Positions 46,939-56,032 of a DNA stretch of 64,000 nucleotides are shown here, piece after piece. Position 1 is the first letter of the stretch, and each line of letters begins with the position of its first letter. A program made the translations under genes and the position numbers. Source of the DNA: Streptomyces sp. F001 (GTDB taxonomy: Bacteria; Actinomycetota; Actinomycetes; Streptomycetales; Streptomycetaceae); the NCBI RefSeq assembly GCF_004187715.1, contig NZ_QZWF01000012.1, positions 25,097-89,096 of the forward strand. The letters are read 5' to 3'. The notes under the pieces were generated by a model. The model was not told the origin of the DNA. It ran no database searches and was given only the letters and a program-made list of their open reading frames with translations.

Positions 46939-47575
46939 CTACTGCCCCGGGATCAGCAACCGCGCTGTGGCCGCTGCCGTACGGGGTCCCACTCCGAGGG
47001 CGAGCGCTGCACGCAGATCGTCGCCGGTGTCCACGTCCTGGCGTACCGAATCCACGCCCCCGACGCTGAGTTCCACCGCGCCGGATGCGCGATGGCGGGC
47101 CCGGGAATCCGTGCCGAATGCCGGGAGCAATTCCCGGCCCGGAGCGGCCGCCAGCAGTGTCGTACCGATTGCGGCCGCATCGGGGAGAAAAGCGCGCGGG
47201 AATTCCCCGGCCGCCTCCAGCACCCGGGCCAATTCCGTGGGCGCAGGGCGGGAAGATCGGCGTTCAGGCGGCGACGGGGATTTCGGGGCGTTCGCTCCGG
47301 ACGGTTGCCGCTCCGTGTGCCAGAGCGGCGTTCAGGCCGCCGCTCGGCTCGTCCGTGACGATCCGGGCGCCCAGCGCGGCCAGCTCCCGGCCCGCCAGGG
47401 CGTCGTCCGTGACAACTGCCACATCCCGCACCGCCGGGCAGATCAGCGCGGCGGCCACCGTGTCCTGCGCGAAAGCGAGGGCGAGGCCCGGGCGCAGCCC
47501 GTCGCCGGCGGCGTCGGAGAGCCTGCTCTTGGCCCGCGCCAGAGACTTCACGGGTATCACCAAGGTCCAGTGCAC
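46939..47575 (-). CDS. cofC: CofC-type 2-phospholactate guanylyltransferase (frame broken)
   Basis: This enzyme makes the nucleotide-activated precursor of coenzyme F420. The GTG at 47575 follows GAGGGA and gives MHWTLVIPVKSLARAKSRLSD, the family signature. VAVVTDDALAGRELAALGARIVTDEPSGGLNAAL follows. Near 47240 the frame slips; beyond it ADLPALRP, LARVLEAAGEFPRAFLPDAAAIGTTLLAA and FGTDSRARHRASGAVEL complete the nucleotidyltransferase fold. Joined length is about 212 residues. An ATG at 47605 is an alternative start. Confidence 0.85.
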
Positions 47576-47717
47576 GAGCGTTCGTCCCTCTCTTGTCGCG
47601 GCCATTGTCACCCGGCCATGGGGGCGGGCGGAGACTCGGGCGTACGGTGTTCTCGACAGACAGGCGGCCTGGGGCGACACTTGTGCGGCCCCCATGCCCT
47701 GGAAGGAAGGTGTCCGT

Positions 47718-48571
47718 GTGCCCCGCCGCAGAATCGGCTTCTGGTACCGCTTCGCCGCGGTGATCTGCAAACCGCCGCTGGTCGTTCTGCTCAAGCGGGA
47801 CTGGCGTGGAATGGAGCACATTCCGGCCGCGGGCGGTTTTATCACCGTGGTCAACCATAATTCCCATGCCGACCCCTTCGCGTACGCGCACTTTCAGTAC
47901 AACACCGGACGGGTTCCGCGATTCCTGGCGAAGAGCGGGCTTTTCAGGAAGGGATTCGTGGGCGCCGTGATGCGCGGCACCGGACAGATCCCCGTCTACC
48001 GCGAGAGCACGGACGCACTGAGCGCCTTCCGGGCCGCGATCGACGCCGTGGAGCGCGGCGAGTGCGTCGCGTTCTACCCGAGGGCACCATCACCCGCGAC
48101 CCGAACGGCTGGCCATGACCGGCAAGACCGGTGCCGCCCGCGTCGCGCTGAAGACCAAGTGCCCGTCATCCCGGTCGCCCAGTGGGGCGCCAACGAACTG
48201 CTGCCGCCGTACGCCAAGAAGCCGCACCTCTTCCCGCGCAAGACCCACCATGTGCTCGCCGGCCCGCCGGTGGACCTCTCGCCCTTCTACGGCAAGGACA
48301 TGACCGCGGACGTCCTCAAGGAGGCCACCGAGGTCATCATGGCCGCGATCACCCGCCAGCTGGAGGAGATCCGAGGCGAGCGGGCGCCCGAGACGCCGTA
48401 CGACCCGAAGCGGGAACGCATCGAGCAGCGGCGCCGGACCGAGGCGCAGACGCAGACGCGAGCACAGGCAGAGGTGCCCGCGCAGGCAGAGGCAGGGGCG
48501 CACAGGGCGGGCGGCCGGCCGGTCGGGAAGTGGCCGGGCAGTTCGGCCGGGAAGAGGGGCAGGGGCAGTGA
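47718..48571 (+). CDS. PlsC-type 1-acylglycerol-3-phosphate acyltransferase (frame broken)
   Basis: A membrane-associated acyltransferase for phosphatidic acid synthesis. The GTG start follows GGAAGGAAGG. RIGFWYRFAAVICKPPLVVLLKRDWRGMEHIPAAGG leads to the HX4D motif NHNSHADP. One C is lost near 48077 inside the second motif, FYPEGTITRD, and a second change near 48160 restores VIPVAQWGANELLPPYAKKPHLFPRK. The C-terminal 70 residues are Gln/Ala/Glu-rich. The stop overlaps the gpsA start (GTGA), showing coupling. Confidence 0.85.
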
Positions 48572-49569
48572 GCAAGCCGGTCAAGGCGGCGGTCTTCAGC
48601 GCGGGTTCGTGGGGCACGGCGTTCGGCATCGTGCTCGCCGACGCGGGGTGCGAGGTCACCCTGTGGCGCGCCGCGCGGAGGTCGCGGAAGCGATCAACTC
48701 CAGCCGGACCAACCCCGACTACTTCCCGGCTTCGAACTCCCCGAGAACCTGCGCGCCACCACGGACCCGCCGAGGCCGCCGCCGGCGCCGACTTCACGGT
48801 GCTGTCCGTCCCCTCGCAGACACTGCGCGACAACCTCGCCGCCTGGGTGCCGCTGCTGGCCCCGGCACCGTTCTGGTCTCGCTGATGAAGGGCGTCGAAC
48901 TCGGCTCCGCCATGCGGATGAGCGAGGTCATCGAGGATGTCGCCAAGGTCGGCCCGGAGCAGGTCGCCGTGGTCACCGGACCCAACCTCGCCCGCGAGAT
49001 CGCCGCGCGCATGCCGGCGGCGGCCGTGGTCGCCTGCACCGACGAGGCGGTCGCCCGGCGGCTCCAGGCCGCCTGCCACACGCCGTACTTCGCCCGTACA
49101 CCAACACCGACGTCGTCGCTGTGAACTCGGCGGTGCGGTCAAGAACGTCATCGGCTCGCCGTCGGCATCGCGGACGGCATGGGGCTCGGCGACAACGCCA
49201 AGGGGTCGCTCATCACGCGCGGGCTCGCCGAGACCACCCGGCTCGGGTCGCCATGGGCGCCGACCCGCTGACCTTCTCCGGACTCGCGGGCCTGGGCGAC
49301 CTGGTGGCCACCTGCTCCTCGCCGCTGTCCCGCAACCACACCTTCGGCACCAACCTCGGCAAGGGCATGACCCTCGAGGAGACCATCGCGGTCACCAAGC
49401 AGACCGCCGAGGGTGTCAAGTCCTGTGAGTCGGTGCTGGATCTGGCCCGCCGGCACGGTGTCGACATGCCGATCACCGAGACGGTCGTCGGGATCGTGCA
49501 CGAGGGCAAGCCTCCCGTGGTCGCCCTCAAGGAGCTGATGTCGCCAGCGCGAAGCCGGAACGACGCTGA
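48568..49569 (+). CDS. gpsA: glycerol-3-phosphate dehydrogenase GpsA (frame broken)
   Basis: This enzyme reduces dihydroxyacetone phosphate to glycerol-3-phosphate, the acceptor for the preceding acyltransferase pathway. It starts MSKPVKAAVFSAGSWGTAFG with the dinucleotide-binding glycine motif. Shifted frames give SSRTNPDYF, FTVLSVPSQTLRDNLAAWVPLL, SLMKGVELGSAMRMSEVIEDV, VVTGPNLAREIAARMPAAAV and the long C-terminal stretch MGADPLTFSGLAGLGDLVATC. About six one-base losses are needed. It ends at TGA 49567-49569. Confidence 0.9.
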
Positions 49570-49679
49570 GCGCTCCGCAGGTGGTGCCGCGAAGGGGAAG
49601 TGCCGCGGGGTGCCGTCGAGCGTCCGCGGCGCCGTCGTGGCTCGTCGCGCCCACGGTGGGGGTCCCCCGCTCATGGGCG

Positions 49680-49727
49680 TCCCCCACGCGAGCGAAGCCG
49701 AGCGGGGGAGAAGCCGAGCGTGGGGGA
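49680..49727. repeat. inverted-repeat element between gpsA and ddl
   Basis: The arms TCCCCCACGC and GCGTGGGGGA flank an interior with two AAGCCGAGCG copies. Such G/C-run stem-loops with a GAAGCCGAGC core are common between streptomycete genes. It may act as a terminator; no T run follows. Confidence 0.6.
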
Positions 49728-49846
49728 GGAGCCGCATGTCGATACAGTCCCCCGCCCCTTCAGGGCGCTGCCGAACCGCCGCCGACTTCGCCCCGCCCGG
49801 GGAGGCGCTAGGTCGGGGCCCTACCAACGGGTACTCTCATCGCGAT

Positions 49847-50995
49847 ATGAGCACCGAGAACCTCCCCCAGAGCCCTGAGCAGCCGTCTCGCAAGCCGCGC
49901 GTGGCCGTCGTGTTCGGCGGGCGCAGCTCCGAACACGGGATCTCCATGGTCACCGCCGGCGCCGTACTGCGGGCCATCGACCGGACGAAGTACGACGTCC
50001 TGCCGATCGGCATCACCAGGAAGGCCGCTGGGTGCTCACCGCCGACGAACCGGAGCGCATGGCGATCGCCGACCGCCGCACGCCCGACGTCGAGGAGCTC
50101 GCCGAGTCGACCGAGGGCGGCGTGCTGCTCCCGTCGACCCCGCGAGCCGCGAAGTCGTCTACAGCGAGCCCGGATCGGTACCAAGGCGCTCGGCGAGGTC
50201 GACGTGGTCTTCCGGTGCTGCACGGTCCGTACGGCGAGGACGGCACGCTCCAGGGCCTCCTGGAGCTGTCCGGCGTGCCGTACGTGGGTTCCGGGGTGCT
50301 CGCCTCGGCCGGGCCAGGACAAGGAGTACATGAAGCGGGTGTTCGTCTCGTTCGGGCTGAAGGTGGGCCCGTACGTGGTGATCAGGCCGCGCGAGTGGCA
50401 GCTCGACGAGACCGGCGCGCGGCGCCGGATCGCCGAGTTCGCGGGGGAGCACGGCTGGCCGCTGTTCGTGAAGCCCGCGCGCGCGGGGTCGTCGATCGGC
50501 ATCACCAAGGTCGAGTCCTTCGAAGGCCTCGACGAGGCGATCGCCGAGGCCCAGCGCCACGACCCGAAGATCATCGTCGAGGCCGCGCTGCGTGGCCGTG
50601 AGATCGAGTGCGGTGTGCTGGAGTTCGAGGACGGCCCGCGCGCCTCCGTCCCCGCCGAGATCCCGCCGCCGGACGCGCACGCGTACTACGACTTCGAGGC
50701 GAAGTACATCGACTCCACGCCGGGGATCGTCGGCCCGCTCACCGACGAGCAGACCGCCGAGGTGCGCAGGCTCGCCGTCGAGGCGTTCGAGGCGGCGTCC
50801 TGCGAAGGGCTCGTCCGGGCGGACTTCTTCCTCACCGAGGACGGTGAGTTCGTGATCAACGAGATCAACACGATGCCCGGCTTCACGCCCATCTCGATGT
50901 ACCCGCAGATGTGGCAGGCGAGCGGGGTGGCGTACGCGGAGCTGGTGGACCGCCTGATCCAGGCGGCACTTCGCCGCTCAACGGGACTGCGCTGA
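49847..50995 (+). CDS. ddlA: D-alanine-D-alanine ligase (frame broken)
   Basis: An ATP-grasp ligase making D-Ala-D-Ala for peptidoglycan. It starts MSTENLPQSPEQPSRKPRVAVVFGGRSSEHGISMVTAGAVLRAIDRTKYDVLPIGITRKA. Frames slip near 50028, 50140, 50210 and 50315. From EYMKRVFVSFGLKVGPYV to the end the frame is open and includes FVKPARAGSSIGITKV, the lid EAALRGREIECGV, and the metal site NEINTMPGFTP. Length matches a ligase of about 385 residues. Confidence 0.92.
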   Translation: MSTENLPQSPEQPSRKPRVAVVFGGRSSEHGISMVTAGAVLRAIDRTKYDVLPIGITRKAAGCSPPTNRSAWRSPTAARPTSRSSPSRPRAACCSRRPREPRSRLQRARIGTKALGEVDVVFRCCTVRTARTARSRASWSCPACRTWVPGCSPRPGQDKEYMKRVFVSFGLKVGPYVVIRPREWQLDETGARRRIAEFAGEHGWPLFVKPARAGSSIGITKVESFEGLDEAIAEAQRHDPKIIVEAALRGREIECGVLEFEDGPRASVPAEIPPPDAHAYYDFEAKYIDSTPGIVGPLTDEQTAEVRRLAVEAFEAASCEGLVRADFFLTEDGEFVINEINTMPGFTPISMYPQMWQASGVAYAELVDRLIQAALRRSTGLR

Positions 50996-51028
50996 GGCCG
51001 CCGGGGGCGAGCCTGGTGGGCGCAGCCG

Positions 51029-51527
51029 TCAGTCGGCGATCCCTTCGGGATCGCCTTCTTGACGGCCGAAGCCAGGTCGATGAGCACGGCGGACGAGTCG
51101 CGCCCCGCCGGCACGGCAACCTCGACGTACGCAAGACGATTGGCGGTTGTGAAGCGATACGCCCCGTCGCCCGCGTTCTCCATCAGCCAGTCGACGCCGT
51201 TCACGCCCCCGGCCACCGCGTCGGGATCCCGCCCCTCCGCCACCTTCGGGTCGATCATCTTCGGCGGCCGTGCGACACCGCAGCGCAGTATGATCGCGGG
51301 GTTTCCCAGCCCGCCGTGAGGACGGACCGGGGCTCGGGGTCCCGGCGCTCCAGACCGGCGACCTCACGCGGCAGCGCACCGTCCAGGTTCTGACACAGCT
51401 TGGTGACCTCTGTGTCCGGGCTGGGAACCGCGGTGCCCGCGCTGTCGTCTGCTGAGGAGCAGCCCGCGACGGTGATCAACAGGACGGACGCGGGCAGACC
51501 GATGAGCCGGTGACGGGAAAACTTCAC
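51029..51527 (-). CDS. DUF3515 lipoprotein (frame broken)
   Basis: A predicted secreted lipoprotein of unknown function. The signal peptide MKFSRHRLIGLPASVLLITVAGC ends in lipobox VAGC, followed by an Ser/Asp-rich linker. The domain TEVTKLCQNLDGALPREVAGLERRDPEPRSVLTAGW continues, after frame slips near 51300, with GVNGVDWLMENAGDGAYRFTTANRLAYVEVAVPAG and ends KKAIPKGIAD. It converges on ddl with a 33-bp gap. The same small gene follows ddl in other streptomycetes. Confidence 0.82.
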
Positions 51528-51547
51528 CGGCCAAGGGTAGACGGGGG

Positions 51548-51781
51548 CTACAGATGGACGACCGGGCAGGTCAGGGTGCGGGTGATCCCGTCCACTTGCT
51601 GGACCTTGGCGACCACCATGCGGCCGAGGTCGTCGACGGTGTCGGCCTGGGCGCGCACGATGACGTCGTACGGTCCCGTCACGTCCTCGGCCTGGATCAC
51701 CCCAGGGATCTTGCTGATCGTCTCGGCGACGGTCGACGCCTTGCCGACCTCCGTCTGGATCAGGATGTACGCCTGTACCAC
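51548..51781 (-). CDS. Lrp/AsnC-type ligand-binding (RAM) domain protein, 77 aa
   Basis: A stand-alone regulator-of-amino-acid-metabolism domain without a DNA-binding helix. The protein is VQAYILIQTEVGKASTVAETISKIPGVIQAEDVTGPYDVIVRAQADTVDDLGRMVV to the end, a ferredoxin-like fold with the family GPYDVIV core. The GTG start follows GGAGGTTCC. The frame is intact. It may bind an amino acid or form mixed oligomers with full Lrp proteins; the role is inferred. Confidence 0.87.
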   Translation of the reverse strand: MVQAYILIQTEVGKASTVAETISKIPGVIQAEDVTGPYDVIVRAQADTVDDLGRMVVAKVQQVDGITRTLTCPVVHL

Positions 51782-52006
51782 GGAACCTCCAGGGCGGCCA
51801 CGAGGATCATGTGGGGAAAAGGAACGCCACGGTATCGCGTTGCCGCTCGCCGCGGGGACCTGCGGTGACCACGGCACACGCGCCGCGGTGCAGGCACGAC
51901 GGATGTTGACGGTCGGGTGGGGCGGATCGGCGGTCACTTCGACCGTATCGAGGACACTGATGACCCGCGACCGGGAACGCACAGGGACAGAAGGGGCGTA
52001 AGGGCA

Positions 52007-52967
52007 ATGAAGGGCACTGTTGGTGAGCTCGGTGAGTTCGGGCTCATCAGGGAGCTCACCTCCCGTCTCACCACCACCCCGGCGGTGCGGGTCGGGCCGG
52101 GTGACGACGCCGCGGTGGTCGCCGCGCCCGACCGCCGGGTGGTGGCCAGTACCGACCTCCTCCTGGAGGGGCGGCACTTCCGCCGGGACTGGTCCACGGC
52201 GTACGACGTGGGCCGCAAGGCGGCCGCGCAGAACCTCGCGGACATCGCGGCGATGGGCGCCGTCCCGACCGCGCTGCTGCTCCGGTCTGGTCGTCCCGGC
52301 GAACTCCCGGTGACCTGGCCGACGGAGCTGATGGACGGCCTGCGCGACGAGTGCCAGGTCGCGGGTGCCGCCGTGGTGGGCGGTGATGTCGTACGGGGTG
52401 ACACGATCATGGTGTCGATCACCGCGCTCGGCGATCTGCGCAACCAGGAACCCGTGACCCGGGCCGGCGCCCAGCCCGGTGACCTCGTCGCGGTGACCGG
52501 CTGGCTCGGCTGGTCCGCCGCCGGCTACGCAGTGCTGTCGCGCGGGTTCCGCTCGCCGCGCGCCTTCGTCGAGGCGCACCGGCGCCCCGAGCCGCCGTAT
52601 CACGCCGGTCCGGCGGCGGCCGCGTTGGGCGCGACGGCGATGTGCGACGTCAGCGACGGGCTGATCGCCGACCTCGGGCACATCGCGGAGGCCAGCAAGG
52701 TCCGCATCGACATCCGCTCCGGTGCGATCGACGTCCCCTCGCAGATGAACGACATCGGACAGGCGGTCGGGGTGGACCCCCTGCAGTGGGTGCTCACCGG
52801 GGGAGAGGACCACGCGATCGTGGCGACCTTCCCGCCGGACGTGAAGCTGCCCGCCCGCTGGAAGGTCATCGGTGAGGTGCTCAACCCCTCGGCACTGCCG
52901 CAGGTGACGGTCGGGGGCGGCGTGGGCCAAGGGCGGCTGGGACCACTTCGGGGACATCGAGTCATGA
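52007..52967 (+). CDS. thiL: thiamine-monophosphate kinase ThiL (frame broken)
   Basis: Phosphorylates thiamine monophosphate to thiamine pyrophosphate. It starts MKGTVGELGEFGLIRELTSRL and has the metal/ATP motifs VGPGDDAAVV and STDLLLEGRHFRRDW, then QNLADIAAMGAVPTALLL. A slip near 52290 is followed by the long open stretch through CDVSDGLIADLGH and LTGGEDHAIVATFP. A second slip near 52915 is needed to reach the stop HFGDIES. The stop overlaps the thiD start by ATGA. Confidence 0.9.
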
Positions 52968-53763
52968 GCGCGCCGCCCAGAGTGCTGACCGTGGCCGGCT
53001 CGGACTCCGGCGGGGGTGCGGGCATCCAGGCCGACCTGAAGACGATGCTCGCACTCGGCGTGCACGGCATGAGCGTGCTCACCGCGGTCACCGCGCAGAA
53101 CTCCTCGGGGTGCAGGGTGCCTGGGAACTGCCGGTGGCGGCGGTGCGGGCCCAGTACCGCAGCGTCGTCGACGACATCGGCGTCCAGGCCGTGAAGACCG
53201 GGATGCTGGCCTCGGCCGAACTGGTCGAGGTGGTGGCCGAGTTGATCGGCGAGACGGACGCGCCCACGGTCGTCGACCCGGTGGGCGTCTCCAAGCACGG
53301 GGACCCGCTGCTGGCGGCCTCCGCGCTGGATTCCGTACGGACGAAGCTGCTGCCGGCGGCGACCGTGGTGACGCCGATCTCGACGAGGTCGCCCAACTGA
53401 CGGGGTACGGGTCGAGTCGGAGGCCGACCTGCGCCGGGCCGCGGCGGCCGTGCTGGCGTACGGACCGACCTGGGTCGTGATCAAGGGTGGGCATCTGCCC
53501 GGCGACGCCGTGGATCTGCTCACCGACGGCTCCGAGGAGCACTGGCTGCGCGCGCCCCGGCACGACAACCGGCACACGCACGGGACGGGCTGCACCCTCG
53601 CATCGGCGATCGCGTCGCAGCTGGCGAAGGGGCAGTCCGTGCCCGAGGCGGTGGCGGCGGCCAAGGAGTACGTCACCGGGGCGATCGCGGCCGGGTTCGC
53701 GCTCGGTGGGGGATCGGGCCTGTGGACCATGGGTGGCGCTTCCGGGCGGGCGGCGGCGCGTAA
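52964..53763 (+). CDS. thiD: hydroxymethylpyrimidine (phosphate) kinase ThiD (frame broken)
   Basis: Makes HMP pyrophosphate for thiamine synthesis. It starts MSAPPRVLTVAGSDSGGGAGIQADLKTMLALGVHGMSVLTAVTAQNS. A slip near 53107 is followed by LPVAAVRAQYRSVVDDIGVQAVKTGML and VVDPVGVSKHGDPLL. Another near 53385 precedes VLAYGPTWVVIKGGHLPGDAVDLL and the anion-hole motif HGTGCTLASAIASQLAKG. A last slip near 53718 restores the end GPVDHGWRFRAGGGA. It is coupled to thiL. Confidence 0.9.
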
Positions 53764-53813
53764 ACGCTTGCCCTCGGCTCGATGCCCGTGGCCGCGGATC
53801 CGCTTCGGGCACA

Positions 53814-53852
53814 GCAGAGAGCCGGTCCACACGAGGTGGACCGGCTCTCTGC
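53814..53852. terminator. bidirectional terminator between thiD and rpmB
   Basis: A perfect 17-bp stem GCAGAGAGCCGGTCCAC with its complement, loop ACGAG, lies between convergent genes. Confidence 0.92.
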
Positions 53853-53890
53853 AGCGAACCAGCAGTGGCCGCGCGCTTAGCAGCTGTGCG

Positions 53891-54076
53891 TCAGCGCGAG
53901 ACCTTGCCGGCCTTGATGCACGAGGTGCAGGCGTTCACGCGCTTCGGCGTCCCGCCGACCACGGTACGCACACGCTGGATGTTCGGGTTCCAGCGGCGGG
54001 ACGTACGGCGGTGCGAGTGCGAGATGTTGTTGCCGAAGCCCGGCCCCTTGCCGCAGACGTCGCAGTTGGCAGCCAC
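53891..54076 (-). CDS. rpmB: ribosomal protein L28, zinc-binding form, 61 aa
   Basis: A large-subunit ribosomal protein. MAANCDVCGKGPGFGNNISHSHRRTSRRWNPN is the L28 signature. Two Cys pairs, Cys5/Cys8 and Cys50/Cys53, mark the zinc-ribbon (C+) version; streptomycetes carry a cysteine-free paralogue elsewhere that replaces it under zinc limitation. The frame is intact. It is alone on this strand, divergent from the DAK2 gene. Confidence 0.95.
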   Translation of the reverse strand: MAANCDVCGKGPGFGNNISHSHRRTSRRWNPNIQRVRTVVGGTPKRVNACTSCIKAGKVSR

Positions 54077-54340
54077 GGGTCACTCCAAAGACTTCAGATG
54101 CACTTACGGTTGATCCCGGCATGCCGGGATCGAGATCTTAGGCTCTTGCGAGCGATCTGAGATCTGAGTGGCGTTGCCAGGGGAATAGCCCGATCGGGAT
54201 CGGGCAACCGGAGCAGCATACAACGGCTGCGCCCGTACAACGAAACTACCACGGCGGCTCAGGCGTCCGCCCCGCCCTCTTCCGCCGGGCACCGGCCCCA
54301 GGGCTACGCTGCGTCCGACGTCCAGCTCAAGGAGGCGCAG

Positions 54341-56032
54341 GTGGCGCAGGTGCCGCAGACATTCTTCGATGCTCTGGCGGTGCGTACCTGGTGCGGTCTC
54401 GCGCTGGAGGCGCTGGGACGCGCGCGTGAGGAGATCGACGCGATCAACGTGTATCCCGTGGCGGACGGGGACACCGGCACCAATCTGTACCTGACCGTCG
54501 AGTCGGCGGTTGCCGCGGTGGAGGCGGTCTTCGCCGCGCACGAGTCGGCTCCGGAATCCAGGGGGGCCGTCGCTGGCCGAGGTCACGCGCGCGATGGCGC
54601 ACGGGGCGCTCATCGGGGCGCGGGGCAATTCCGGGACGATCCTCGCGCAGCTGCTGCGCGGCATGGCGCAGGTGCTCGTCGACGGTGCGGACGCTCAGAC
54701 CGACGCCCAGAGCCTGCGGCTCGCGCTGCGGTGCGCCGCCGACTCCGCCCGCCAGGCCGTGGCCCACCGTGGAGGGCACGGTCCTGTCGGTCGCCTCGGC
54801 CGCTGCCGACGCGGCCGGTGGAGCCGAGGGCGACTGCGGGACGGTCGCACGGGCCGCCTACGAGGGGCGCGGGCCGCTCTCGCCGCGACCCCGGGACAGC
54901 TGGCCGTCCTCGAGCGGGCCGGGTGGTCGACGCCGGGGGACGCGGGCTGGTGGCGGTGCTGGCGGCGCTGGTGGAGACGTTCACGGGGGAGGTGCCGGGC
55001 ACGGTGGCGGTGTCGGCTTCCGTGCGGCACGCGCGCGTGGGGTCCGACACCGGGCAGGCCTCTCGGGGCGGACCGGGCGCCGACGATGCGGCGGAGTGCG
55101 CGGACGGGGTGACGGAGGGCGGTCCCGCGTACGAGGTGATCTACCTCCTGGAGGCCGACGACGCATCCGTGGCGCGGCTGCGGCAGCGGCTCGACGCGCT
55201 CGGGGACTCGCTCGTGGTCGTCGGCGGGGACGGGCTGTGGAACGTCCATGTGCACGTGGACGACGCCGGCGCCGCCGTGGAGGCGGGTGTCGAGGCCGGG
55301 CGGCCGTACCGGATCCGGATCACGCACTTCGCGGCCGACGACGTGCACACCTCTCGCGGGGAGCGGCCGGCCGGGAGCGGGCCGAGCGAGCCGTGGTGGC
55401 CGTCGTACCCGGCGAGGGCCTGGCCGGGCTGTACGCCGAGGCGGCGCGCGACCGTGCTCGCGCGCGCCCGGGGAGCCGCCCGTGAGCGGGAGCTTGTCGA
55501 GGCCGTACGGCGGGCGCACGCGCGCGAGGTCGTCCTGCTGCCCAACGACGCCGAGCTGCGCACACCGCGGCCGCGGCGGCCGAGCAGGCCCGTGCGGAGG
55601 GCATCCGGGTGGCCCTCATTCCCACGCGCTCCGCGGTCCGGGCATCGCGGCGCTCGCGGTGCACGAGCCGGAGCGCCGCTTCGACGAGGACGTCGTGTCG
55701 ATGACGTCGGCGGCGGGCTCGACCCGCTACGGCGAGTCGTCGTCGCGGAACGCCAGTCCTGGACATGGCGCATCTGCCAGGCCGGTGACGTCCTCGGCTC
55801 ATCGACGGGGACGTCGCGGTGATCGGGTCGGACGTCACCGCCACCGCCGAGTCCGTCCTCGACCGGATGCTCGCGGCCGGCGGGGAACTGGTGACCCTCG
55901 TCCTCGGTGACGAGGTTCCCGAGTCCGTGGCGAGCGTCTTGGAGGCCCGGGTGAGGGAGGCGTATCTCGCGTCGACACGGTGGTGTACGGGGTGGACGGC
56001 AGGGGGCGCTGCTGCTCATAGGGGTGGAGTAG
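54341..56032 (+). CDS. DAK2-domain protein (FakA-like kinase, frame broken)
   Basis: Related to the kinase subunit of the fatty-acid kinase system (DAK2 plus a C-terminal domain). It starts MAQVPQTFFDALAVRTWCGLALEALGRAREEIDAINVYPVADGDTGTNLYLT; the DGDTGTN motif binds Mg-nucleotide. Later frames give GALIGARGNSGTILAQLLRGMAQVL, AYEVIYLLEADDASVARLRQRLDALGDSLVVVGGDGLWNVHVHVDDAG and ARGAARERELVEAVRRAHAREVVLLPNDAEL. More than eight indels break it. AAGGAGG precedes the GTG start. In S. coelicolor, as I recall, recG follows directly; here a 5-kb opposite-strand insertion intervenes. Confidence 0.85.
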
